From assembly GCA_039545275.1 (NCBI GenBank), contig BCHS01000003.1, positions 1,161,561 to 1,225,560 on the forward strand: a DNA stretch of 64,000 bases. Direction: 5' to 3'. The notes under the pieces are model-generated. The model searched no databases, was not told where the DNA came from, and was given only the letters and a program-made list of their open reading frames with translations. Below are positions 21,152 through 30,900 of this stretch, in pieces. The number at the start of each line of letters is the position of its first letter. Positions within the stretch are counted from its first letter, which is position 1. Position numbers and translations under genes: made by a program. The stretch is from Pseudomicrostroma phylloplanum (lineage: Eukaryota > Basidiomycota > Exobasidiomycetes > Microstromatales).

Positions 21152-21875
21152 ATGAGGATCGCCTCCAAGCGGCTCGGTAGAGAGCTGGCCGACTTGAAGG
21201 CCAACGGCCCTCCCGAAGGCTGTGTGATCATACAAGCAGACGATCTCTCCACCTGGTTCTTCAGCATCGAGGTCCTAGGAGAGTCGGTCTTCAAAGGGGA
21301 GAAGTTCTGTCTGCGGCTGAAGTTCTCTGACGGATATCCTATTGAATCACCTGAGGTTGTGTTTCTAGTCCAGGACGGTTGGAAGGCACCAGAGGTGAGT
21401 AGCGGATTCTCACAGAGATGTAGCTCAGCTACCGCATGACTAGATACTTACTTCTCTTGCTATCGACGGCTCTTGTATCTCGACAGGCGAGCCACTGCTA
21501 CTCCAACGGCCATATTTGCCTCTCTATCCTTGGAAACGAGTGAGTGCATTGCGCTTTTGTCGCATACCCAGCACGCCGACCTGACTTCGCTCCATTACTC
21601 CCTTTGCGCACAAGGTGGAGTCCAGTGCTGAACACCTCAAGTATCTTGCTCAGCGTGCAAAGTATGCTAGCTAGTTGTAAGGTACGTCGCCACGACACAT
21701 GCTATCCTAGAATCATATCTTCAGACGAACTCATTCGGCTTCTCGATGCCCATCCTCGCTCCCCGTTCCACGTTTACAGAAGAAGGAAAGGCCACCCGAC
21801 AATGACCGCTACGTCAAGCATGCGCCTCTGAGCCCTAAGGATACAACATTTGTCTATCACGATGACACCGTTTGA
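21152..21875 (+). CDS. UBE2W: UBE2W-type ubiquitin-conjugating enzyme
   Basis: E2 enzyme of 152 residues from four exons: 21152-21394, 21487-21539, 21615-21681 and 21780-21875. Every junction restores family sequence: KFSDGYPIESPEVVF, then the catalytic region HCYSNGHICLSILGNEWSP (active Cys in HICLS), VQSMLASCKKKERPPDN, and the end FVYHDDTV. Human UBE2W ends YHDDTC and attaches ubiquitin to protein N termini rather than to lysines, using a disordered C terminus. The same short RPPDN...YHDDT tail is present here, so that mode is likely but inferred. Budding yeast lacks a clear orthologue. The small exons mean that a simple reading-frame search recovers only the first 81 residues. Confidence 0.92.
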
Positions 21876-22672
21876 GCTACCTGACGCGCAATTGACCTCC
21901 AATGGGATCGACGAGGTCATGCCCTTCTGGAAGGGAGTGCTTACTTCTAGCTATCTGGTCTCTTCGACTGATAATGGAGGACGGTTGGTTCATTGCAGCT
22001 TTGGAGGAGGCTCTGCCGTTTATCTACCTGGTATCAGGCCAGTTTTCAGAATTTCTACTCGATACACACACGGGACGGAGACTACCGGATCTTAGTCACG
22101 AATCGAGTTCACCTCATGCTCCACCTTGGTACTAAAGGGGTGACGATTCGGCAAGACGGACAATCGGAGAGGTCGTGGCGACGGCAGGGTGCACCCAGTG
22201 ATTTGAGGGTCTTGTAGCTGTCAAGCTTCGTTTACGATTGAAACAGGACTCAAGGTGGGCGGTGAGCAGAAGACTAGGCTCACACGCAGCTCCAGTGCAT
22301 GTGCTTCTGATAGCAACTTAACGTTCGCGGTAGCAACAGACCAGCCATTGCAAGGCGCTCTTTCGGCTCATACGCTCGCCGCCGACATCATACCAGGCTT
22401 GTGAATTTTACAGCTTTGTTCATCCCTTGTCCATGAGCTCTGCGTGAATGGCGTGTGAGGACAGGTTACACCACAGCCTGTTCAGGGACTTCATCCTATG
22501 TGCTATATTACAATTGCCTCCCCAACGACACTCGGCTATGAGCAGACACAGGCACTACATGACTCGGTACGCAGGCGGAAATACGGTTTGACTGTCGCGT
22601 GTAGATGTAGAGGCTTTCGAGTGATCAGTAGATGGACAGATTCGACCAGGTCTAAGGCCTGGATGATGGTAC
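21876..22672. other. Gene-free stretch of about 800 bp
   Basis: Convergent region between UBE2W and NAA20. No frame on either strand gives recognisable protein, and no tRNA- or snoRNA-like pattern was found by eye. It is the longest unexplained gap in an otherwise compact window. Confidence 0.5.
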
Positions 22673-23520
22673 TCACTGCTGCTCAACGAAGACTTTGAGG
22701 CCTTTACTGCTCTCGCGTACAGTTTCCCGTTTGGTGTCTCTCGGCAGAGCCTTGCGCATGTCTAGAGACAAGGCGATACCCAAAGCGAAGGTGAAAGAAG
22801 TCAGCATCCTACTGGCCGTGTGACTTTCCCTGACACATCGCCCATCTCGCCGCAAAGAAAGCTTTCAGCCGCAAAGGCAGACACTCACCATACCCATCCT
22901 CGTCTGACCCGCCCGGTCCCCCACCCTGATAGTACTCTTTGACTACCCTGTGCACCGCATAATACAGATTTTGATACAGTCCCACAGCCAGCGCGTTCGA
23001 CGGCCTGACAAAGAGGTCTATGAAGTAGGCCTGAGGAGCGAAATGGAGCAGAGCCGATTGTCAGCACCACCCTCCTCGCCTCGCAGCAACAGAGCGCGGG
23101 TCCGTCACTCACACTATACATCAGGCTGCTAGCCTCTTCCAGCAGCCCCATCAGCTCCCTCGCCAATCCCAACCGCCGGAACTCAGGGCCAACGGTGACT
23201 GCCGTGACATGTCCGTGCCTTTCCTTCTCCTTGGGCCCGGCTCCTGGTGCCGCCCCATCTGTTCCTTCGGCCTTCCCGACAAGGTAGCCCATGATCTGCG
23301 TATCACCTCCCCCGCCTCCCAATGCTGCACCTTCAGAGCCTGGTCCCGAGCCCGATGCCGATTCGGAGCAAGAGGCGTGAGTGGAGACGAAGCAGAGGTC
23401 GGGCCATGTGGCCAGGTAGTTGAGGTAGTAGGCTGTGGAGTAGGTCTCGGTAAAGTGGTCTAGGTTGACTCGATTGAAGTGGAAGAGGTCGGTGCACTTG
23501 AAGGGGCGGAGGCGCGACAT
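22673..23520 (-). CDS. NAA20: N-alpha-acetyltransferase 20 (NatB catalytic subunit)
   Basis: GNAT acetyltransferase that acetylates nascent chains starting Met-Asp, Met-Glu or Met-Asn, working with Naa25 on ribosomes. Exons 23520-23113, 23030-22889 and 22761-22673 give 212 residues. Motifs: LRPFKCTDLFHFNRVNLDHF at the N terminus, HGHVTAVTVGPEFRRLGLA with the acetyl-CoA loop RRLGLA, then after the first intron AYFIDLFVRPSNALAVGLY, and DEDGYDMRKALPRDT across the second intron. A Gly/Ser-rich insertion of about 45 residues (about 55-100) lies between two core strands and is absent from human NAA20 (178 residues). The stop codon overlaps a GTGAGT sequence (CAGTGAGT), so a further small 3' exon cannot be ruled out. 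Confidence 0.93.
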
Positions 23521-23967
23521 GATGGTGATGCTAGGGGTCTTCTGCCCACAAAGAGTGGTGGGACGAGTATGCTAGTGGGCACTCGAGGCTTGAGAGGGAG
23601 TGGTTTGTGTCGTATAGTCTAGCCGATCGAAGATCGGCTGCGATCTTGACTTTCGCCTTTCCGCGACCTCCCTCCACCCCGCATCCCGAATCCAAACGCA
23701 CACCATTACACGCCAGATCGTTCATTGAATAGCTATTGTTGGAGGCGAGGGAAGCAGAGTCTGAATGTACTGGGACTGAGTGGGTCGAGACTGGAGCACG
23801 TCGAGCAAAAGAAGGACAAAAGAAGATGGACAAGTGAGAAGAAACGAAGTGGGGGGAAGCGCTTTCGCGGAGATGTGCGATTGAGATCGCTCTCATCCGC
23901 AAAAGAGCAGCAAGGGAAGGGGAAGCCGAACAGAATCAAGAGAAGGTCATCAGTGGTGTAGCGCGCC
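23521..23967. other. Intergenic region
   Basis: Lies between the NAA20 start and the kinase stop, both genes on the minus strand. It should hold the NAA20 promoter and the kinase terminator. No gene seen. Confidence 0.5.
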
Positions 23968-25945
23968 TCAGAACATGGTCTGAAAGGCGTCTGCAAGATC
24001 TTGGCTTGGAGACTTGGGAATCGATCGGCCATTGACGCCGACGCCCTGCACAAAGGAGAAATTGCGGGGGGATCGTCAGCCTAACTGCATGTCGCACTAA
24101 TGTTTCCACACAGTGTTCGCTGTACTCACGTTCTTGCCAAAGGTGAATCCGGCCCACATGCCCAATCCTCCGTTGGCCTTGGGCCCATCCTTCTCCTTGA
24201 CGCCCTCCACATTCTTCTGCTTATCCTTGACCTCCTTGTACTTGGCCATGTCCTCTGGGTTCTCAAAGTCGTCAAAGTAGTATGTGTCCGTCTCGCCTTG
24301 AAGCTGAGGCACGAAGGGAGCAGTGAGGGACCTCAGAGACTTGAAGGAGAGGGGTGTGAAGAAGGGGTGCTTCTCCACTTCGGTGAGCGAGGCGTAACGC
24401 TTCTCGGGAGTGTCGATGAGCTTCAGCACAGCATCCCAGGCGTCGTCCTCCAGGTTGAATTGCAGGTCTTCCTTCTTTGTGTACACAGGACGGGAGAGAA
24501 CCCTCTTCCAGTTCTTCAAGTTGGCCCAGGTCTCTTCAGGGGAACCACCCGAAAAGGGAGGGAAGCCGCACAGGAACTCGAAGAGCATGCAGCCCAGCGA
24601 CCAATAGTCTACCGAGTAGCCGTAGCTCTTGCCCCTCAGAACCTCTGGTGCCATGTAGTCGGGTGAACCGACGATGGAGTCGGCATATTGAGGGTTGCCG
24701 GCGCGCATGGCCTTGTAAAGCGATCCTCTCTCCGCCGGCGTACGGTACACAAAGTCTGTGTCCTTAACCTGGTCAAGACGGTGTCGCAGGGAGTCGATCC
24801 GGCCGGGGTTGAGGGCACCAGCTGCAAGACCAAAGTCAGTCAGCTTGATGTGGCCAGTCGTGTCGATGAGGAAGTTCTCTGGCTTTAAGTCACGATGGAT
24901 GTAGCCGAGCTTGTGCACCTCATTGACAGCAACGAACATCTCGGAGATGTAGAAGCGTGCGTGCTCGCCGCGAAGGACGCCAGAGTTGTTGAGCATGGTA
25001 CGGAAGTCTCCACCCGGTACGTATTCCTAGATAGAGAAACGGAAGAGAGGAAAAATCATCAGCACCTTCTGGACAAAAGCTATCTTCCCCAGCTCTTTGT
25101 ACTCACCATGGCAAGGTAGACGTGCTCGGCATCTTGGAAGGCATAGAGCAACTTCACGAGCCAAGGCGTCCGGGTGGCAGTGAGGATATCCCTCTCGACC
25201 AGCACGTGGCGCACCTCGTCCATCTTGACCAACGTCCTCTTCCTCAACTTCTTCAAAGCGCAGATCTCTCCGGTCTCGCGTTTCCTAGCAAGGAACACCT
25301 CTCCATATCCTCCCTGACCGACCTGAGTGACAATGTGGAATTGGGCTACCTTGAGCTTGGTGCGCCTCTTGCGAAGGAGAGCTCGCTCGCGCCCGAAGTA
25401 CGAGGCAGCATCCTTGGCGTAGTGTGAGTCAGCTGGATCTGCAGTCATCTGGAAGTGAGCGAGACGCTCTTTACGGTCGGCAATGTATCGGAGATTGTCA
25501 AAGTAGTGGTTGAGGAAGTCTGTCGGAGAGTAGCGAGGAGGATCAGCTTTGCGCTATCTCAAAGCACTAAATCGCACGGCTACTCACACAGCTGGCAGAC
25601 ATTTGCCTTGCGTCGCACTTCTTGGGAGTTGGCGATGTCGAGCTCTGCCGGTTGGAGTCCTTCTCCACGTGTCCAGCTCCTCCAGCTTCCCTGACTCTCC
25701 TCATTGCTCGGCTGTTGGGTGGTACCACCGGCCACGCCGTGGTCCCTCCGCACTGCAGGTGTGGCAAGGACGTCATTCGATCGAGTCTTGCTGTTGGTGG
25801 CTCGTGGTGTGCTAGGTGCCTGAGGGAGACCAGTGTTGGCGACTTTGAGTCCCTTCTTGGCATCTTTGTTGGATGAGAGGCCTGAGATGTTATCGGAGGA
25901 GTTGTGGCTCTGAGGGAGCAGAACCCTGCTCGCTGGCTGTGTCAT
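23968..25945 (-). CDS. SID2: NDR-family kinase Sid2/Dbf2 (septation/mitotic exit)
   Basis: AGC/NDR serine-threonine kinase of 581 residues acting at the end of the mitotic exit or septation initiation network. Exons 25945-25588, 25519-25107, 25026-24130 and 24045-23968. A Ser-rich N terminus (about 120 residues) leads to the Mob1-binding region (NHYFDNLRYIADRKERL). The kinase follows: glycine loop VGQGGYGEVFLARK, Lys in CALKKL, EYVPGGDFR formed across the second intron, HRDLKPEN, DFGLA, the activation segment SIVGSPDYMAPEVL and the long NDR insertion before it. The hydrophobic motif GFTF ends exon 3, and 25 residues follow. QVGQGGYG and GSPDYMAPE place it with Sid2/Dbf2 rather than Orb6/Cbk1. 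It is divergent from SPC25. Confidence 0.94.
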
Positions 25946-26320
25946 CGTGGGCGGCTGTGCGAAGGTATGGGGAAACGAGCGTGATTCACAGTGGAACTCG
26001 CTTTCTCGGGTTGCGTTACTAGATGCTAGTGAGGGGGGCGGCAGACCGGAGGAGGCTACGTCTACGATGATGGTGGTAGTAGGGAGTGAGTGACGAACCC
26101 TGAGCGAGATGACTCCCGTGCGAGCGGAGCGTCTGGCTGCAGTGTTGGTTGGTTGTTTTTCGACGCGCTCTCCGCCAACCGACGCGACTTGGCCCCAAGG
26201 GCGGAACGGCAGCAACGCACAAAGCTACCGCCTTCATCAATCCCTGCGACGGCAGCATCTTCATCTTCATACGCACCTTATCCTTGCTTCCAACTCCAAG
26301 CTCAAACTCCCTCCGACACC
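25946..26320. promoter_or_regulatory. Divergent promoter region SID2 / SPC25
   Basis: About 375 bp between two divergent mitotic genes. It contains two near-MCB sequences in the plus orientation (CGACGCGC near 26160 and CGACGCGA near 26180) but no exact ACGCGT. Shared cell-cycle control is only a suggestion. Confidence 0.45.
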
Positions 26321-27414
26321 ATGTCACTCCGCACACCCCGTCACGACTATGGCCCAACGGCCACGCCAGCCAGATATGCCACACCTCGCGGCAACCCCCT
26401 CCTGGCATCCAGCGTCAACGCCCCAAACACACCTGCTGCCCCTTCATCCTCAGCAATGGACAGCCACAGCTTTGACTTTCTCGCACATCCCATCTTCTCG
26501 GACCCCGAGACTCTCCAGAGCGGGCTCCAGTTTGAGGGCCTGTACTCCAAGATGGCAGTCTTCAAGGAGAAGATCAACTCGTTTGTAGAGGAGAGTTATG
26601 TTCGACTGGACGAGGCGAAGGAGAACCACGATGCGTTCAAGGAGGAGCACAAAGCTAAGATCAAGAAGCTGGAGTCGCAGATGGAAGCAGAGAAGAAGTC
26701 GCAGAAGGAGCTCTTTGCCAGTGAGTCAAAGGACTGGTTCAGGAGGGCAATGCTGGGATGATGCGGTAATCTTAACGCCCCTTTCCCTTCCCCACTTGCC
26801 CACACAGCCATCGCTGAGGAGAGGGAAGACGATGCAGAAGCTCGCAGAGTGCAGTCAGAGAAGGAGAGGTACTCGCACAGTCTCTCTTCGCAGCTCTCAG
26901 ACATCCAATCGGAGCTAGACGAGATTCGCAAGCAATTCACACAAAGGAGGAATCACAAGAAGAGAGTTGCAGGCAGAATGAGGGAGATGGCTAAGCTCAA
27001 CGTGCCTGAAAGGGAGTTGTTGGAGAGCAGGACCGGACTCAAGATCGGTACACCTGGAGGTGAGTACGCACGCATGTGGGCCGAGAGCATATGATGCTGC
27101 TCATCAACCTCTTATGCTGACCCACTCTTCCACCGCATTCACGCTATGCAGCTGATCAAGTCTCGTTCACATTCTCTCACCTGGACCCCGAGCACCCGCA
27201 CGAGCGAGCATGGTTCGTCTTTGCTCTCTCCAGGCGGACATACACCGTTCCCGTTGTGCAGCCACCGATTCCTCAAGCAACCCTGAACGGTCTGCTAGCT
27301 GAGCTGAACAGCTCCCGCAATGCTTTCCGATTCATCAAGCAGATGAGGAGAGAGTTGAAGGAGCAGGTGCAAGCTGGGGCTAGGGCGAGGGGGACACCAG
27401 AAGACAGCGCTTGA
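26321..27414 (+). CDS. SPC25: Kinetochore protein Spc25 (Ndc80 complex)
   Basis: Subunit of the Ndc80 complex that couples kinetochores to microtubules. Exons 26321-26720, 26808-27059 and 27152-27414 give 304 residues. A Pro/Ala-rich N terminus is followed by a long coiled coil (about residues 65-205, e.g. KEEHKAKIKKLESQMEAEKK and LSDIQSELDEIRKQF). Next comes the globular RWD-like domain with VSFTFSHLDPEHPHERAWF, RTYTVPVVQPPIP, LNSSRNAFRFIKQMRREL. The order strand, YxV, P, LN, FIKxMR is typical of Spc25. All three introns keep phase across coiled-coil and domain boundaries. TOP2 begins about 570 bp downstream on the same strand. Confidence 0.88.
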
Positions 27415-27981
27415 AGTTATGGAAGGAGAGCTCCCGGCCACGGTTGCTTGTGATACCCCCGAAACGATGTGTGCGACCAGCCGTTGCCGTCGTCTTGCCA
27501 CAGACTCCCTTGTACTTGTAATCTTGCACCTAATCACGTTCGACCTCGAAGTAACACCAGCCTCGACGCGTCGCTCCTGCATGGCGCACGGCGGAGAAGT
27601 GTGTTTTGTGTTTGCGTCGCTGCTTCCGCTGCTTCCGCTCCTTGCTTCCCCCCTCCGCCATCGCCTCTCCTCGAGTTGATGAAGCTTCCTCACCTTCCCT
27701 TCCCTCGGAGCAACATCGTCCCTTCCCTATTGAATCTACGTCGAGGTCTTGGATTCGGTTCTGCTGTACAGCCAAAGAGCTCGCTGGTTGTTACACACGC
27801 GTCAGGCGTCTTTCCTAGTCTACACGTACCCCGTGCGCTCCTTCTCTTCTCCGGCAAGCAACACTTTCGGATCTGCGTACACCTCGCGTCTTCTAGCCTT
27901 GCTAGCGGCCTGCCGCCTTCAACACGATCCTTCGCCACGACAATCGCTCAAACTTTCCACCCACAACCACCCTCGCTCAAG
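27415..27981. promoter_or_regulatory. TOP2 upstream region with two ACGCGT boxes
   Basis: Region between SPC25 and the preferred TOP2 start. Two exact ACGCGT palindromes (27566-27571 and 27797-27802) match the MluI cell-cycle box bound by MBF in yeasts. The TOP2 reading frame stays open through most of this region (from about 27469), so part of it could be coding. Regulation by MBF is inference. Confidence 0.4.
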
Positions 27982-30900
27982 ATGATGACCGAAGACGAAG
28001 ATAGCTTCAATCCCACACTCGCTGATGATGGCAATGACTCTGACGGATGGGCTCCCGCACCCGTCAAGAAGGCACCTGCCGCCACTAGCAAGATATCCAC
28101 GGCCAAGAAGCCTGCTGCCAACAAGGCCAACGGTAGCAGCTCGAAGGCTGCCAATGGCTCCACTGGCGCTGCTCCCAAGAAGAAGCCCCTCGCGAAGCGC
28201 AAGAGCAACGAAGCGGATGAGGACAATGATGGTGATGCCGATTTCAGCGTGTCCATCATCGATGCGGTGGAAGGACCATCTGCTGTCCCGAAGCCGTCGA
28301 AGGCCTCCTCCAACAGCAAGAGTGCTAGCGAGACATACCAGAAGCTATCTCAGCTTGAGCACGTCCTGAAGAGGCCCGATACCTACATCGGCAGCGTCGA
28401 GAAGCACACCGAGAAGCTATGGGTCTTTGACGCAAATGTTCAGCAGATGGCTTACAGGGAGATTACCTACGTCCCTGGATTCTACAAGATCTTCGACGAG
28501 ATCCTCGTCAATGCTGCTGACAACAAGGTTCGAGACCCTACGATGGACCAGATCAAGGTCACTATTGACAAGGAAGCAGGCACCATTACAGTCTGGAACA
28601 ATGGTCGCGGTATCCCCGTAGAGATGCACGAGAAGGAAGGCATCTATATTCCTGAGCTCATCTTCGGCAATCTTTTGACCTCGTCCAACTACGACGATGA
28701 CGAAGCCAAAGTCACTGGAGGTCGAAACGGTTATGGTGCTAAGCTTGCAAACATCTACTCTACAGCCTTCACAGTTGAGACCGCGGACAAGAAGTCGGGA
28801 CACAAGTACAAGCAGACTTTCCGTGACAACATGTCCAAGAAGGACAAGCCCAAGATCACTGACAACAAGGATGGAAAAGAGTACACAAGCATCACCTTCA
28901 AGCCCGATCTGCCCCGCTTCAACATGGATGGCATCGACGACGACATCGAGGCCCTGATGATGAAGCGTGTGTACGATATGGCCGGTACTGTGAAGGACAT
29001 CAAGGTCCAGCTGAACGGCAAGGCAGTGAAGGTCAAGACGTTCAAGCAGTACGTCGAGATGTACGTCAAGGCTATCAATGAGTTGAGCGGCGGTGCAAAG
29101 GTGGACGAGAATGGCGACATCCAAGAAGTGCCGAACAAGCAGACCATCCTCTACGACTCAATCACCGACAAGGGCAAAAATTGGGAAGTGGCTTTCGCCG
29201 TCTCGGATGGAGAGTTCCGTCAAGTGTCCTTTGTGAACAATATCGCCACGATCAAGGGTGGTAAACACGTCGACTATGTAGAGAAGCAAATCGTCGACAC
29301 CATCATCGAAAAGGTCAAGAACAACAAGAAGAATGGACCGGTGAAGCCTCATCAGGTCCGCCAGCAGATCTGGCTCTTCGTCAACTGTCAGATCGTCAAC
29401 CCTACCTTCGACGGTCAGACAAAGGAGACGATGACGCTGAAGCCGAGCGCATTTGGTAGCAAATGGACGCTGAGCGAAGAGTTCGCCAAGAAGATCATGA
29501 AGACGAGCGTGGTGGAGAATGTGCTCTCCTTTGCCAAGTACCAACAGGACAAGCAGCTGAAGCGAACCGACGGTACAAAGAGGCAACGCATCACAGGTAT
29601 CACCAAGCTTGAGGACGCAAACAACGCCGGTACCCGAAAGGGCAGGGACTGTACCCTCATCCTGACAGAAGGAGACTCCGCCAAGGCACTTGCGGTATCT
29701 GGCCTGACCGAAGTCGGTCGTGACAACTACGGAGTCTTTCCTTTGCGAGGCAAGCTCCTGAACGTGCGTGAAGCTGCTCACGATTCGATCATGAAGAATA
29801 CGGAAATCACCAACATCAAGACCATCATGGGTCTGCAGCACGGAAAGCAGTACCAATCGGTGGACAGCTTGCGTTACGGAAGCCTGATGATCATGACCGA
29901 CCAGGATCACGATGGGTCGCACATCAAGGGTCTGATCATCAACTTCCTGGATCACTTCTTCCCCTCGCTCTTGAAGCTCCCAAACTTCCTCGTCGAGTTC
30001 ATCACTCCCATTGTCAAGTGCACCAAGGGCAAGCAGGAGATCTCGTTCTTTACAATCCCAGAGTACGAGAGGTGGAAGGAGCTGAACAATGAGGGACGCG
30101 GCTGGGTGATCAAGTACTTCAAGGGTCTGGGTACCAGCACGGCACAGGATGCCAAGAAGTACTTCAGAGCCATGGACAAGCACATGTTGCCCTTTGACAC
30201 TACCAAGGAGGGCGATCAGGCCCTCATCGATCTTGCCTTTAACAAGAAGAAGGCGGACGACCGAAAAGAGTGGCTTCGGCAATTCAGGCCGGGAACATAC
30301 CTGGACCACAACATCGAAAAGGTGCCCATGGCTGATTTCATCAACAAGGAGCTCATCCTCTTCTCGATGGCCGATAACGTCCGATCTATCCCCTCAATGG
30401 TGGACGGTCTGAAGCCAGGTCAGCGTAAGGTCATGTTCGGTTGCTTCAAGCGAAAGTTGAAGGCTGAGATCAAGGTCGCCCAATTGGCTGGTTATGTGTC
30501 TGAGCACTCAGCATACCATCACGGTGAGCAGAGTCTGACAATGACGATTGTAGGCCTGGCCCAAGACTACGTGGGCTCGAACAACATCAACATCCTGTTG
30601 CCCAATGGTCAATTTGGTACTCGACTGATGGGTGGTAAGGATGCTGCATCGGCTCGTTATATCTTCACGAACATTGCACCCATCACCCGGTCTCTCTTCC
30701 ACCCTTCCGATGATGCTCTGCTCAACTACCTCAATGATGACGGTCAGAGCATCGAGCCCGAGTGGTACATGCCTACCATCCCACTCGTCTTGGTGAACGG
30801 TGCTGAGGGTATTGGTACCGGTTGGAGTACTAACGTGTTGAATTACAACCCGAAGGATATTGTGGAGAACATCTACCGCAGACTGCGTGGAGAAGAGATC

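Noticed and set aside
29158..30309. 383-codon open frame on the minus strand
   Set aside because: It is fully antisense to the conserved TOP2 core; the frame results from codon bias, and its translation matches nothing known.
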